Below, in pieces: positions 55,290 through 63,155 of a stretch of 64,000 nucleotides of DNA (position 1 is the first letter of the stretch; each line of letters begins with the position of its first letter). The notes under the pieces were generated by a model. It was given only the letters and a program-made list of their open reading frames with translations. It did not search any database and was not told the DNA's origin. Where the stretch lies: positions 62,001 to 126,000 of the forward strand of contig CALURG010000002.1 in assembly GCA_944323115.1 (NCBI GenBank), given 5' to 3'. Position numbers and translations under genes: made by a program. This stretch comes from Candidatus Gastranaerophilales bacterium (lineage in GTDB: Bacteria > Cyanobacteriota > Vampirovibrionia > Gastranaerophilales > Gastranaerophilaceae).

Positions 55290-56330
55290 TTATGCGTTAG
55301 GAATATTTTCCAACTTTGCAAGTCCTTCTGCTGCAACTTTTTGAACGTTTTCATCAGCATCTTGTTTTGAAAGTTCAAAGATTTCTTTCATTACAGGTTT
55401 GTATTCAGGTCTTGCATTGTATGCAAGTGCAGCTAAACCGCTTGCTCTCAACATCGGATTCGGGTTGTCTTTGATAGTTGTAACAATTTGTTCCATACCC
55501 GGAAGGTCCTTAATGTCTGGAGTTATATTGTTTGTCTTTTTGAACTCATCTATCAATTGGTTTTGAAGAATAGCTGTTGTGAACAATGCATATTGTTTAT
55601 TTCTTTCAGCCATTTCAAGAGGAGAAATTTTATTTGCTTCAGCCATATCTGCTTCGGAAAGCTGTTTGCCTTCCAAAACTTGTTGTCTCAAGTCTTTTTG
55701 TCTGTCAGTCGGAGCTTCGAGTGTGCTGCTGTCTTTACCGATTACACCAAGCAAAGCTTCCATTAAATCAGTATCCAACAATTCCGGAGCAGGTCTGGTT
55801 TGAGCGATATCAGCAACTTCTTCTATAGCTTTGCCAACATCTTCTAAGTTATCGGATTTAATACGCTGTGTGAAAGCAGGTACGTTCAATGCCGGTGTTT
55901 GTTCTTGTACAGGTACCTGTGAAGGTGCTTCTACAGGAGCAGGCTGTTCCAAAACGGAGGGAGGAGCTTGGTTTACAGTCTGTTGATTAACAACCTGAGG
56001 TGCAGGAACATTTACCTGTGCAGGTTGAGGTTGCTGCATTACAACTTGACCTTGCTGTTGAACAACTGGAGCTTGCTGAACAGGTACTGTATAAGCCGGT
56101 ACTTGTGTTTGAACCGGCGGATAATAAGCCTGAGTTTGAGCAACCGGGTAATTATAAATCGGTGCTTGTTGATAAGCATATGCAGATGGCTGCTGAGCAC
56201 CCGGTGCGTTTACTTTAGGATCAAGAATATTTATTTTAATAGCATTAAATTCAGCAGGAGTTTGTTGAGGATATTGCAGTACTGCCGGCTGAGTGTATCC
56301 GTAATTTGATGGTAAAGGTGCTTGAATCAT
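55290..56330 (-). CDS. Q/P-rich protein with C-terminal HEAT-like repeats
   Basis: 346 residues. The first 155 are Pro/Gln/Val/Ala low-complexity sequence, starting MIQAPLPS and containing PAEFNAIKINILDPKVNAP near residue 30. The second half is helical: two or three HEAT/Armadillo-like repeats (NPNPMLRASGLAALAYNARP, DADENVQKVAAEGLAKL). The SD is AAGGGG. The N-terminal PAEFNAIKINI block recurs in the small gene directly upstream (56459-56638), so the two are paralogous. The low-complexity arm may tether the repeat domain to a surface or membrane; this is inference. Confidence 0.65.
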   Translation of the reverse strand: MIQAPLPSNYGYTQPAVLQYPQQTPAEFNAIKINILDPKVNAPGAQQPSAYAYQQAPIYNYPVAQTQAYYPPVQTQVPAYTVPVQQAPVVQQQGQVVMQQPQPAQVNVPAPQVVNQQTVNQAPPSVLEQPAPVEAPSQVPVQEQTPALNVPAFTQRIKSDNLEDVGKAIEEVADIAQTRPAPELLDTDLMEALLGVIGKDSSTLEAPTDRQKDLRQQVLEGKQLSEADMAEANKISPLEMAERNKQYALFTTAILQNQLIDEFKKTNNITPDIKDLPGMEQIVTTIKDNPNPMLRASGLAALAYNARPEYKPVMKEIFELSKQDADENVQKVAAEGLAKLENIPNA

Positions 56331-56458
56331 GTTTTTCCCCTTATAAATGTTTCTGTTGATACTTATTAAATAAATCTCAATGTTTAAAATTGCTAATATA
56401 AAAGATTAATTTAATAAATCTTAACAATATATTTCGACTAGTAATATAAATATATCAA

Positions 56459-56638
56459 TTATGCATTAATGTTTAAATTTTGGCCTGCATTTTCAGGAGA
56501 CGGAGCCTGTGTAACCGGAGGAACCGGAGGTTGTGGGCCTTGTTGAGGTGCATCAACTTTTGCACCTGAGATATTAATTTTAATTGCATTAAATTCCGCA
56601 GGTGGTGCCGGAACATATGCTGTTGGTTGTTGAATCAT
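56459..56638 (-). CDS. Small Q/P-rich protein (59 residues), paralogue of neighbour
   Basis: Starts MIQQPTAYVPAPPAEFNAIK, continues with INISGAKVDAP, then a Pro/Gln/Val tail ending LNINA. The block PAEFNAIKINI..KV.AP is nearly the same as in the N-terminus of the larger gene downstream. GGAGGAAAA precedes the ATG and a TAA ends it. It was found by eye in the 530-base gap between 56331 and 56860; the rest of that gap is AT-rich with no clear element. It is either a small secreted or assembly peptide of the same family or the truncated relic of a full copy. Confidence 0.7.
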   Translation of the reverse strand: MIQQPTAYVPAPPAEFNAIKINISGAKVDAPQQGPQPPVPPVTQAPSPENAGQNLNINA

Positions 56639-56878
56639 TTTTCCTCCATGCTAAAAATGTATTGCTGTTACTGGATAAATAACCGAATATATTTTTTTTT
56701 GTTAGTTCAAAATTTAATATTAACAAAAGTTAACAAAATTAAATTTGAATTTAAATAAGATATGTATTTACTACTAAAGTAACGTAAAAATAGACAATTG
56801 CAAATTATTTATGCTATTACCTGACTGTACTGTAGCAAAAATTATTTATTTGTATTAAAATTGATTAAAGAGGTATAT

Positions 56879-58522
56879 ATGCCGATGAAACATTCAACAT
56901 ATTCAGTGATAATTGTTGGCAGTGGTATTGCCGGACTTTACGCAGCAATTAAACTCTCAGAAACCGTAAAACTTCCTGATGGTATTTTGCTGCTGACAAA
57001 ATCTCAACTGTCAGAATCAAACTCCAGATATGCACAAGGCGGAATTGTTGGTGTTTTACCTGAAAATAAGATTGATTCCATAAGTCTTCATGTCTCTGAC
57101 ACAATAAAAGCCGGCTGCGGATTATGTGATTTTAATGTTGTGAAGTTTGTATCTGAAAACAGCAATCATGCAATAAAAGATTTAATGAAATATGGGGTCA
57201 AATTTGACAGAAATGACAAAAACGAAATCAACTTTACACTTGAAGGTGCTCACAGTGTAAGAAGAATTTTACATGTAGGCGGAGATGCTACAGGATACGG
57301 CATAGAAAAAGAACTGGTAAATAAAGTAAAGAATGAGCCATCTATTGCATCAAATATAACTATCTATGAAGAAACACTGGCAACAGACTTGCTAGTTGAT
57401 TCAAAAAATAATTGCAGAGGTATAATTTCTTATAATTCAGCAACACAAGAATACGAAGCCTTGTATGCACCTGTAACTATTTTGGCTACAGGCGGTACCG
57501 GACAAATATACAAATATACAACGAATCCTTCTGTCACAACAGGTGATGGAATTGCACTTGCATTGCGAGCAGGTGCAAAGACAAAAGATATGGAATTTAT
57601 TCAATTCCATCCTACAGCTCTTTCTATGGAAGATAGTGACTCAAGATTTCTGATTTCAGAATCCGTTCGAGGGGAAGGTGCAAAACTCGTAAATCAAAAC
57701 GGTGAATATTTTATGTCAGAGCATCCGCAAAAAGATTTGGCACCGAGAGATGTGGTGGCTAGGGCAATTTTTGGACAATTATCAAAAGGAAACAAAGTCT
57801 TTTTAGACGCAACATTAATAGATGTGGATAAAATCAAAAAACGTTTTCCCAATATCTATAAAACTTGTTTAGACAACGGCATAGACGTAACAAAGGACTA
57901 CATACCCGTTTCGCCAGCTGCACATTACTGCATGGGCGGTATAAAAACTGAAATTAACGGCAAAACATCTATCGACAACCTGTATGCAATTGGAGAAACA
58001 GCTTGTACTTCACTGCATGGTGCAAACAGATTGGCAAGTAATTCGCTGCTGGAATGTGTAGTTTCGGCATATGAACTTGTTAATACCCTTTCTAAAAAGA
58101 ATTTTACGCCTTCTCAAGTAATTGATGAAAAAATAATGACTACAATTAAAAAATATGCTGCATATGATGAAAATGACTATGATTATGCATCAGATACAGA
58201 CTTACTTATACAAAGATTAAAAAACACAATGTGGAATAATGTCGGTATAATAAGAACAGAAGACTCACTAATTGAAGCATTGTCAGATATAAACGAAATA
58301 AAAAGTAAATTAAAATGCAACAAAGAAATATTCAGGTGCAACTCTGTTGAGGAATACGAACTCAGAAATATGCTATGTGTAGCTGAATGTATAACATCAG
58401 CAGCCTTAGAACGAAAAGATTCAATAGGAGCACACTACAGAGCAGATGCAACAAACAATTGTTTGTCTGAAAATGAAACAGGACTCGAGGATATACCTAA
58501 TGACACAAAAGTTGTTATATGA
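56879..58522 (+). CDS. nadB: L-aspartate oxidase NadB
   Basis: First enzyme of de novo NAD synthesis: oxidises aspartate to iminoaspartate with FAD. From the ATG at 56879 (AGAGG five bases upstream; the longer frame begins at a TTG) it has 547 residues. FAD motifs are VIIVGSGIAGLYAA and SNSRYAQGGIVG, the substrate region is FHPTALSM with RGEGAKLV, and the closing FAD motif is SLHGANRLASNSLLE. It overlaps nadC by 23 bases. NadA, quinolinate synthase, is not in the window. Confidence 0.95.
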   Translation: MPMKHSTYSVIIVGSGIAGLYAAIKLSETVKLPDGILLLTKSQLSESNSRYAQGGIVGVLPENKIDSISLHVSDTIKAGCGLCDFNVVKFVSENSNHAIKDLMKYGVKFDRNDKNEINFTLEGAHSVRRILHVGGDATGYGIEKELVNKVKNEPSIASNITIYEETLATDLLVDSKNNCRGIISYNSATQEYEALYAPVTILATGGTGQIYKYTTNPSVTTGDGIALALRAGAKTKDMEFIQFHPTALSMEDSDSRFLISESVRGEGAKLVNQNGEYFMSEHPQKDLAPRDVVARAIFGQLSKGNKVFLDATLIDVDKIKKRFPNIYKTCLDNGIDVTKDYIPVSPAAHYCMGGIKTEINGKTSIDNLYAIGETACTSLHGANRLASNSLLECVVSAYELVNTLSKKNFTPSQVIDEKIMTTIKKYAAYDENDYDYASDTDLLIQRLKNTMWNNVGIIRTEDSLIEALSDINEIKSKLKCNKEIFRCNSVEEYELRNMLCVAECITSAALERKDSIGAHYRADATNNCLSENETGLEDIPNDTKVVI

Positions 58523-59345
58523 TTTTTGGGTAGAAGAACATATAAAAAATGCCTTAAAAGAAGATATAGCTTCAGGAGACATAACGACTGACTTTTTATA
58601 TGAAAATGACAGCACACTAAAAGCAAGTCTGAATACGAGAGAAGATTGTGTTGTCTGTGGTATCAATGTTTTTAAAAATGTTTTTAAAATACTTTCTGAT
58701 GAAGTGACAGTGGATTTTAAAGTCACGGACGGTGATTTTGTACAAGCAGGTACAACTTTAGCAACTGTTGAAGGTCCGGCACAAGCTATATTAACAGGAG
58801 AAAGAACAGCATTAAACTATATGCAAAGGATGTGCGGTATTGCAACAGAAACTAAAAAATACCAAGACGCAATAAAACCTTACAATGCTTACGTTACTGA
58901 CACAAGAAAGAACACACCGTGTTTTAGAATGTTTGAAAAATATGCCGTTATGGTTGGCGGTGCAAAACTACACAGATTCAACCTCTCTGACTGCGTAATG
59001 ATAAAAGACAATCACATAAAACATGCCGGTTCAATAACAAAAGCTGTTGAATTAATAAGAAAAAATATCTCACACACTCACAAAATAGAAGTTGAGTGCG
59101 ATACTTATGAACAAGTGCAAGAAGCTTTAAACACCGGCTGTGACATTATTATGCTTGACAATATGCCGACTGATTTAATGGCAGAGTGTGTAAAATTAAT
59201 AAATAACAGGGCTATTGTTGAAGCGAGCGGTAATGTTAAAATAAATACAATTAATAAAATTGCATCTACAGGTGTTGATGTGATTTCAACAAGTGCTATT
59301 GTTGCAAAAGCACAGGTCATTGATTTAGGATTGGACATATTTTAG
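58500..59345 (+). CDS. nadC: Quinolinate phosphoribosyltransferase NadC
   Basis: Converts quinolinate and PRPP to nicotinate mononucleotide. 281 residues from the ATG at 58500, which gives the family N-terminus and AGGA about nine bases upstream; an ATG-less longer frame to 58446 is in shadow. Motifs: EDIASGDITTDFL, NYMQRMCGIAT, DTRKNTPCFR, EKYAVMVGGAKLHR, and IKDNHI. Two Asp/Glu blocks (VEVECDTYEQ region, MLDNM) that bind PRPP are intact. It overlaps nadB and abuts etfB, whose ATG follows its stop directly. Confidence 0.95.
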   Translation: MTQKLLYDFWVEEHIKNALKEDIASGDITTDFLYENDSTLKASLNTREDCVVCGINVFKNVFKILSDEVTVDFKVTDGDFVQAGTTLATVEGPAQAILTGERTALNYMQRMCGIATETKKYQDAIKPYNAYVTDTRKNTPCFRMFEKYAVMVGGAKLHRFNLSDCVMIKDNHIKHAGSITKAVELIRKNISHTHKIEVECDTYEQVQEALNTGCDIIMLDNMPTDLMAECVKLINNRAIVEASGNVKINTINKIASTGVDVISTSAIVAKAQVIDLGLDIF

Positions 59346-60158
59346 ATGAAGTTTAATATTATAGTCTGCATAAAACAAGTACCTGATACTTCAGATATTA
59401 AATGGACTAAAAATAATACCATACAAAGAGACGGACTGGATTCTATATTAAACCCATATGATGTAGGTGCTATACAACTTGCAAAAAATGTTAAATATAT
59501 ACTGAAAAATAGAAATATTGATGTCGAAATTACTGCTGTTACTATGGGCCCGCCTCAAGCAGAAAATGTTTTAAAAACAGCAATTGCAATGGGTTGCGAC
59601 AAAGGTGCACTTCTTACTGATAAAAAATTCTCCGGAGCAGATACACTTGCAACAGCATATACCCTTTCTCAGTTTATAAAAGAAGTAATTCCTGATTTTA
59701 AGATGATTATTTGCGGACAGCAAGCCATAGATGGAGATACAGCACAAACTCCGTCATCTATGGCAGAGAAACTTAATATAAATCAGATTACAAGTGTTGT
59801 TGCATTGAAAGAAATAAATGAGGCTTATTCACTGTGGATAAAAGATACTAAAACCGCTACAGAAGAAATAAAATCCGGCTTCCCGCTGTTAATAGCAACA
59901 ACTCTGTCAAATACAGAAATTATACCGAATATAAACGGATATATTAAAGCACAAAAAGCTGTGATTGATGCATATGACGCAAATAAAATAAAAGCTGATA
60001 ATTCTAAAATCGGTCTGTCAGGTTCTCCGACACAAGTCAAAAAAGCTTTCAAATACGAAATCTCAAGAGATACTATGATTTTAGAAGATAATAATATAGA
60101 TAACTGTGCTGAATTTATAATAAATGAAATAAATAAATGTAGGGAAAACAATGTGTAG
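59346..60158 (+). CDS. etfB: Electron transfer flavoprotein beta subunit
   Basis: 270 residues with the EtfB start KFNIIVCIKQVPDT, the NPYDVGAIQLA helix, VTMGPPQAENVLKTAIAMGCDKG and the CGQQAIDGDTAQTPSSMA signature. With EtfA it carries electrons from FAD dehydrogenases. Its N-terminal ATG is at the base after the nadC stop and it overlaps etfA by eight bases. The placement in the nad operon hints that NadB, which normally uses fumarate or oxygen, might pass electrons on, but that is an inference. Confidence 0.93.
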   Translation: MKFNIIVCIKQVPDTSDIKWTKNNTIQRDGLDSILNPYDVGAIQLAKNVKYILKNRNIDVEITAVTMGPPQAENVLKTAIAMGCDKGALLTDKKFSGADTLATAYTLSQFIKEVIPDFKMIICGQQAIDGDTAQTPSSMAEKLNINQITSVVALKEINEAYSLWIKDTKTATEEIKSGFPLLIATTLSNTEIIPNINGYIKAQKAVIDAYDANKIKADNSKIGLSGSPTQVKKAFKYEISRDTMILEDNNIDNCAEFIINEINKCRENNV

Positions 60159-61119
60159 CACTGTATTAGTTTATATAGAAATTAATAACAAGAAAATTGA
60201 AAAAGTTACTGAAGAAATTATTTCTAAAATAAAATCAGTCAATGAGAATGCAGAAATAAACGGTGTTTTGCTTTGCGACGAAAAAACAAAATCCGAATTA
60301 AGCGATGACTTATCTTTATTACCTTTAAACAAAATATACGTGCTTACTGACAGTGTATTTGATACATTCCAAACCTGTGTATATGCAAAATCACTTGCAG
60401 AATTTGTAAGAAATAATTGCCCGGATATACTTTTGATGGGTGCAACAGAAAATGGAAGGGATTTGGCTCCCAGAACAGCTTCCATGCTTGATATAGGACT
60501 TACAGCCGATTGTACGGACATAGAAATTGATGAACAAAATAACTTGCTCGCAACAAGACCGACATATGGCGGGAAAATGATGGCAACAATTGTATCAAAG
60601 ACCAGACCAAATTTTGCAACAATACGTCCCGGTGCATTCAAAACACAAAAATCTGATATTTCTACAAATGAAGTTGTAACAATACACCCTGAAAATCCGG
60701 GAATAGAATATTTGTATGAGGTAATTAACTGCACGCCTAAACCACAAATAGAAGACTGGACTTGTTCTGAGATAATTGTATCAGGCGGACTCGGTTTAAA
60801 AAGCAAAGACAATTTCGAGCTTATCTACAAACTGTGTGATATTATTCACGCAAAACCCGCTGCGACAAGAGCCGCAATTGAATTAGGCTGGGCCGAACCA
60901 TCTATACAAGTTGGACAAACCGGAAATTCTATATCACCAAAATTGTATATAGCATTCGGCATATCAGGTGCAATGCAGCATATGGTCGGAATTACAAACT
61001 CAGACAAGATTATTGCGATAAACACTGATAAAAATGCCCCTATTATGAAAGCAGCGGATATAGCTATTGTTGCTGACGCAGAATTAGTACTAAAATCATT
61101 AATCAAACATTGCAGCTAA
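60151..61119 (+). CDS. etfA: Electron transfer flavoprotein alpha subunit
   Basis: 322 residues. The N-terminal domain is VLVYIEINNKKIEK..., and the C-terminal FAD-binding region is complete: VSGGLGLKSKDNF, AATRAAIELGWAE, GQTGNSISPKLYIAFGISGAMQH, INTDKNAPIMKAADIAIVAD. No extra ferredoxin domain is fused. It overlaps etfB at the start and the convergent regulator at the end by four bases. No acyl-CoA dehydrogenase or ETF oxidoreductase gene is in the window, so its donor and acceptor are unknown. Confidence 0.94.
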   Translation: MCSTVLVYIEINNKKIEKVTEEIISKIKSVNENAEINGVLLCDEKTKSELSDDLSLLPLNKIYVLTDSVFDTFQTCVYAKSLAEFVRNNCPDILLMGATENGRDLAPRTASMLDIGLTADCTDIEIDEQNNLLATRPTYGGKMMATIVSKTRPNFATIRPGAFKTQKSDISTNEVVTIHPENPGIEYLYEVINCTPKPQIEDWTCSEIIVSGGLGLKSKDNFELIYKLCDIIHAKPAATRAAIELGWAEPSIQVGQTGNSISPKLYIAFGISGAMQHMVGITNSDKIIAINTDKNAPIMKAADIAIVADAELVLKSLIKHCS

Positions 61120-61778
61120 ACAAGCCCTTCTTTTATTGCTTTAACAGCGGCTTGCGTTCTATCATCCACAACCAGTTTTTGTATTATGTTGCAGACATGT
61201 GCCTTAGCTGTATGTTCACTAATTGTGAGAGTATTGGCTATTTCGGAATTTGATTGGCCATCTACTACCAATTTTAATACTTCATATTCTCTTTCTGTTA
61301 AATTTGCATGTTGTGCCCTGAAAGCCGCTCTGGAATTTTGTTTTTGAGGAATAAAACAGGAAGATTTGTCTCTAATCAACGGAACAATTTGCGGATCTAG
61401 CCATATAGCCCCATTATACACAGATTTTATAATCATAGAAAGCATTTCAGTATTTACATCTTTTAAAACATAGGCGTAAGCCCCTGCACTGAGGGAATCC
61501 ATAACTTCTTTTTCGTTTATGTGTGAAGTCAACATCAATACTTTTTGGTCAACATTATTATTGAGAATGCGTTTTGTAGCCTCAATGCCTGATATATCAG
61601 GCAATCCAATATCCATTAAAATTATGTCGGGCTTCATTATATCAGCCTTATCAACAGCATCTTTTCCTGTTTCAGCCTCAGCAATAACTTTTAAATCGGG
61701 TGTTTCATCAAAAAGTGACCTAAGCCCAACTCTTAAAAGCTTATGGTCTTCCACCATAAGTATCGATATTGATTTCAT
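61116..61778 (-). CDS. NarL/FixJ-family response regulator, orphan
   Basis: 220 residues from the ATG at 61778 (GGGAG nine bases before it; a longer frame to 61850 has no SD). The receiver domain has VEDH, the phosphorylatable Asp in PDIILMDIGLPD, Thr in MLTSH and Lys in YVLKDV. A LuxR-type helix-turn-helix ends it (LTEREYEVLKLVVDGQSNSE...EHTAKAHVCNIIQKL). No histidine kinase is adjacent, so it is orphan. Convergent with etfA. Confidence 0.92.
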   Translation of the reverse strand: MKSISILMVEDHKLLRVGLRSLFDETPDLKVIAEAETGKDAVDKADIMKPDIILMDIGLPDISGIEATKRILNNNVDQKVLMLTSHINEKEVMDSLSAGAYAYVLKDVNTEMLSMIIKSVYNGAIWLDPQIVPLIRDKSSCFIPQKQNSRAAFRAQHANLTEREYEVLKLVVDGQSNSEIANTLTISEHTAKAHVCNIIQKLVVDDRTQAAVKAIKEGLV

Positions 61779-61904
61779 AATATCTCTCCCACTCAAAATA
61801 AATTTTCTACATAAAATATAATTTAAAAATTTTTCAACAACATCGCTCAAAAAATTTTTTCAGAATGATAATTTTATGTATTAAAAATTTAAGAACAAAT
61901 TATT

Positions 61905-61982
61905 ACGATACGATATATAACGATAATATTTAGCAAGTATTAGAATTAGCCTCAAAAATATTATCATTATGTATCGTATCGT
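61905..61982. repeat. 27-bp imperfect inverted repeat upstream of the methyltransferase
   Basis: Arms 61905-61931 (ACGATACGATATATAACGAT...) and 61956-61982 are complementary with two mismatches and a 24-base spacer. A second pairing, ATATATAACGAT with ATCGTTATATAT just beyond, is interleaved. It lies in the 279-base gap between the divergent regulator and methyltransferase genes. No T-tract follows, so it is more likely an operator or mobile-element end than a terminator. Confidence 0.8.
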
Positions 61983-62057
61983 TATATATTGATAAAATAT
62001 GTATTAAGATAATAAAATAATTTCACACAAGCGAGTACAAATTTTATAATTAATATC

Positions 62058-63155
62058 ATGAAAATAGACTCATCGATTTTTAATGACACAATAAACTTTA
62101 TATTTACAAAAGATAATTCAGTCGGTTTATTCAATACTGTTGTTAATGATGTGTATCATTCAATTTATGGTGCAAAAGAAGAAGCAGAACAAAAATTTGT
62201 CAAACCTTTGAATTTCAAAAAAAATTATCTACAAAACAAAGAATTAAAAATTCTCGATATTTGTTTTGGAATCGGATACAATACAAAAGCTCTGATAAAA
62301 ACAATTATTCAAACAAAATACAAAGGCAAAGTTAGCATAGACATACTTGAAAATAACAAAAATTTGGTACTCATATCCCCGTTCATAAAAGACGGTTATT
62401 TTAAGCAGTATTCTGAAATTTCATTTATACTGTTTGACAGATTATTTAAAGACTTATATTCGAAAGATACATCCTCCAATAAATTATACAGTATGCTCAA
62501 AAGCAAAAAACATATTGAGCCCTTTTATAGACCTTTAATCAAAATAAATGAATCAACAGGTAGTGTTTATATCCCACAACAGGCAAACAAGGCCTTCTTA
62601 CATAATATATATTATCACTGTATATCGCAACGCAATAAAAGAGTACCAAAGCCCTTAAATTACAGCAAATTTATTTTTAATACATATTTTGACGATGCAC
62701 GTAACACAATTAAAATGTTGTCAGGCACCTATGACATTATATTTTTAGATGCCTTTACCCCAACAAAACAACCTTTATTATGGACAGTTGAGTTTTTTAA
62801 AGAACTCTATCGTCTTGCGGATGCAAATTGTCAGCTTGTGACATATTCTAATTCAGCTGCCGTAAGGCACGCTATGTTGGAGTCAGGATTTTATGTAGGC
62901 AAATTTTTTGACAACAAGAACAGACAGTGTGGCACAATTGCATCAAAAAATAATAATTTGATATTGAACAAATTAAATGATTATGATTTAGGTCTAATAT
63001 TTGACACTAATGCCGGAATCTACTATTCAGATAAAAATTTATCATCAAGTTGTGAAGACATCATTGAAGACCACAACAAGAGAAAACTGGAATTAAACCT
63101 ATTATCATCAAGCAGTTACATCAAAGCTAAAAAATGGAGCAAAATAAATGAATAA
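62058..63155 (+). CDS. MnmC-like (MnmD/DUF752) tRNA methyltransferase
   Basis: 365 residues. The SAM-binding motif is LDICFGIGYNTKAL, and the DUF752 signature DIIFLDAFTPTKQPLLWT (family LDGFAPxKNPxMW) and LVTYSNSAAVRHAMLESGF follow. In E. coli the homologous domain of MnmC methylates nm5(s2)U34 of tRNA to mnm5(s2)U; stand-alone forms are called MnmD. A central insertion and a C-terminal extension add about 100 residues. It has no SD site. The downstream FAD oxidoreductase start overlaps its stop by eight bases. Confidence 0.82.
   Translation: MKIDSSIFNDTINFIFTKDNSVGLFNTVVNDVYHSIYGAKEEAEQKFVKPLNFKKNYLQNKELKILDICFGIGYNTKALIKTIIQTKYKGKVSIDILENNKNLVLISPFIKDGYFKQYSEISFILFDRLFKDLYSKDTSSNKLYSMLKSKKHIEPFYRPLIKINESTGSVYIPQQANKAFLHNIYYHCISQRNKRVPKPLNYSKFIFNTYFDDARNTIKMLSGTYDIIFLDAFTPTKQPLLWTVEFFKELYRLADANCQLVTYSNSAAVRHAMLESGFYVGKFFDNKNRQCGTIASKNNNLILNKLNDYDLGLIFDTNAGIYYSDKNLSSSCEDIIEDHNKRKLELNLLSSSSYIKAKKWSKINE

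Noticed and set aside
60171-60812. Large minus-strand frame opposite etfA.
   Set aside because: It mirrors the conserved etfA codons and has no start context.
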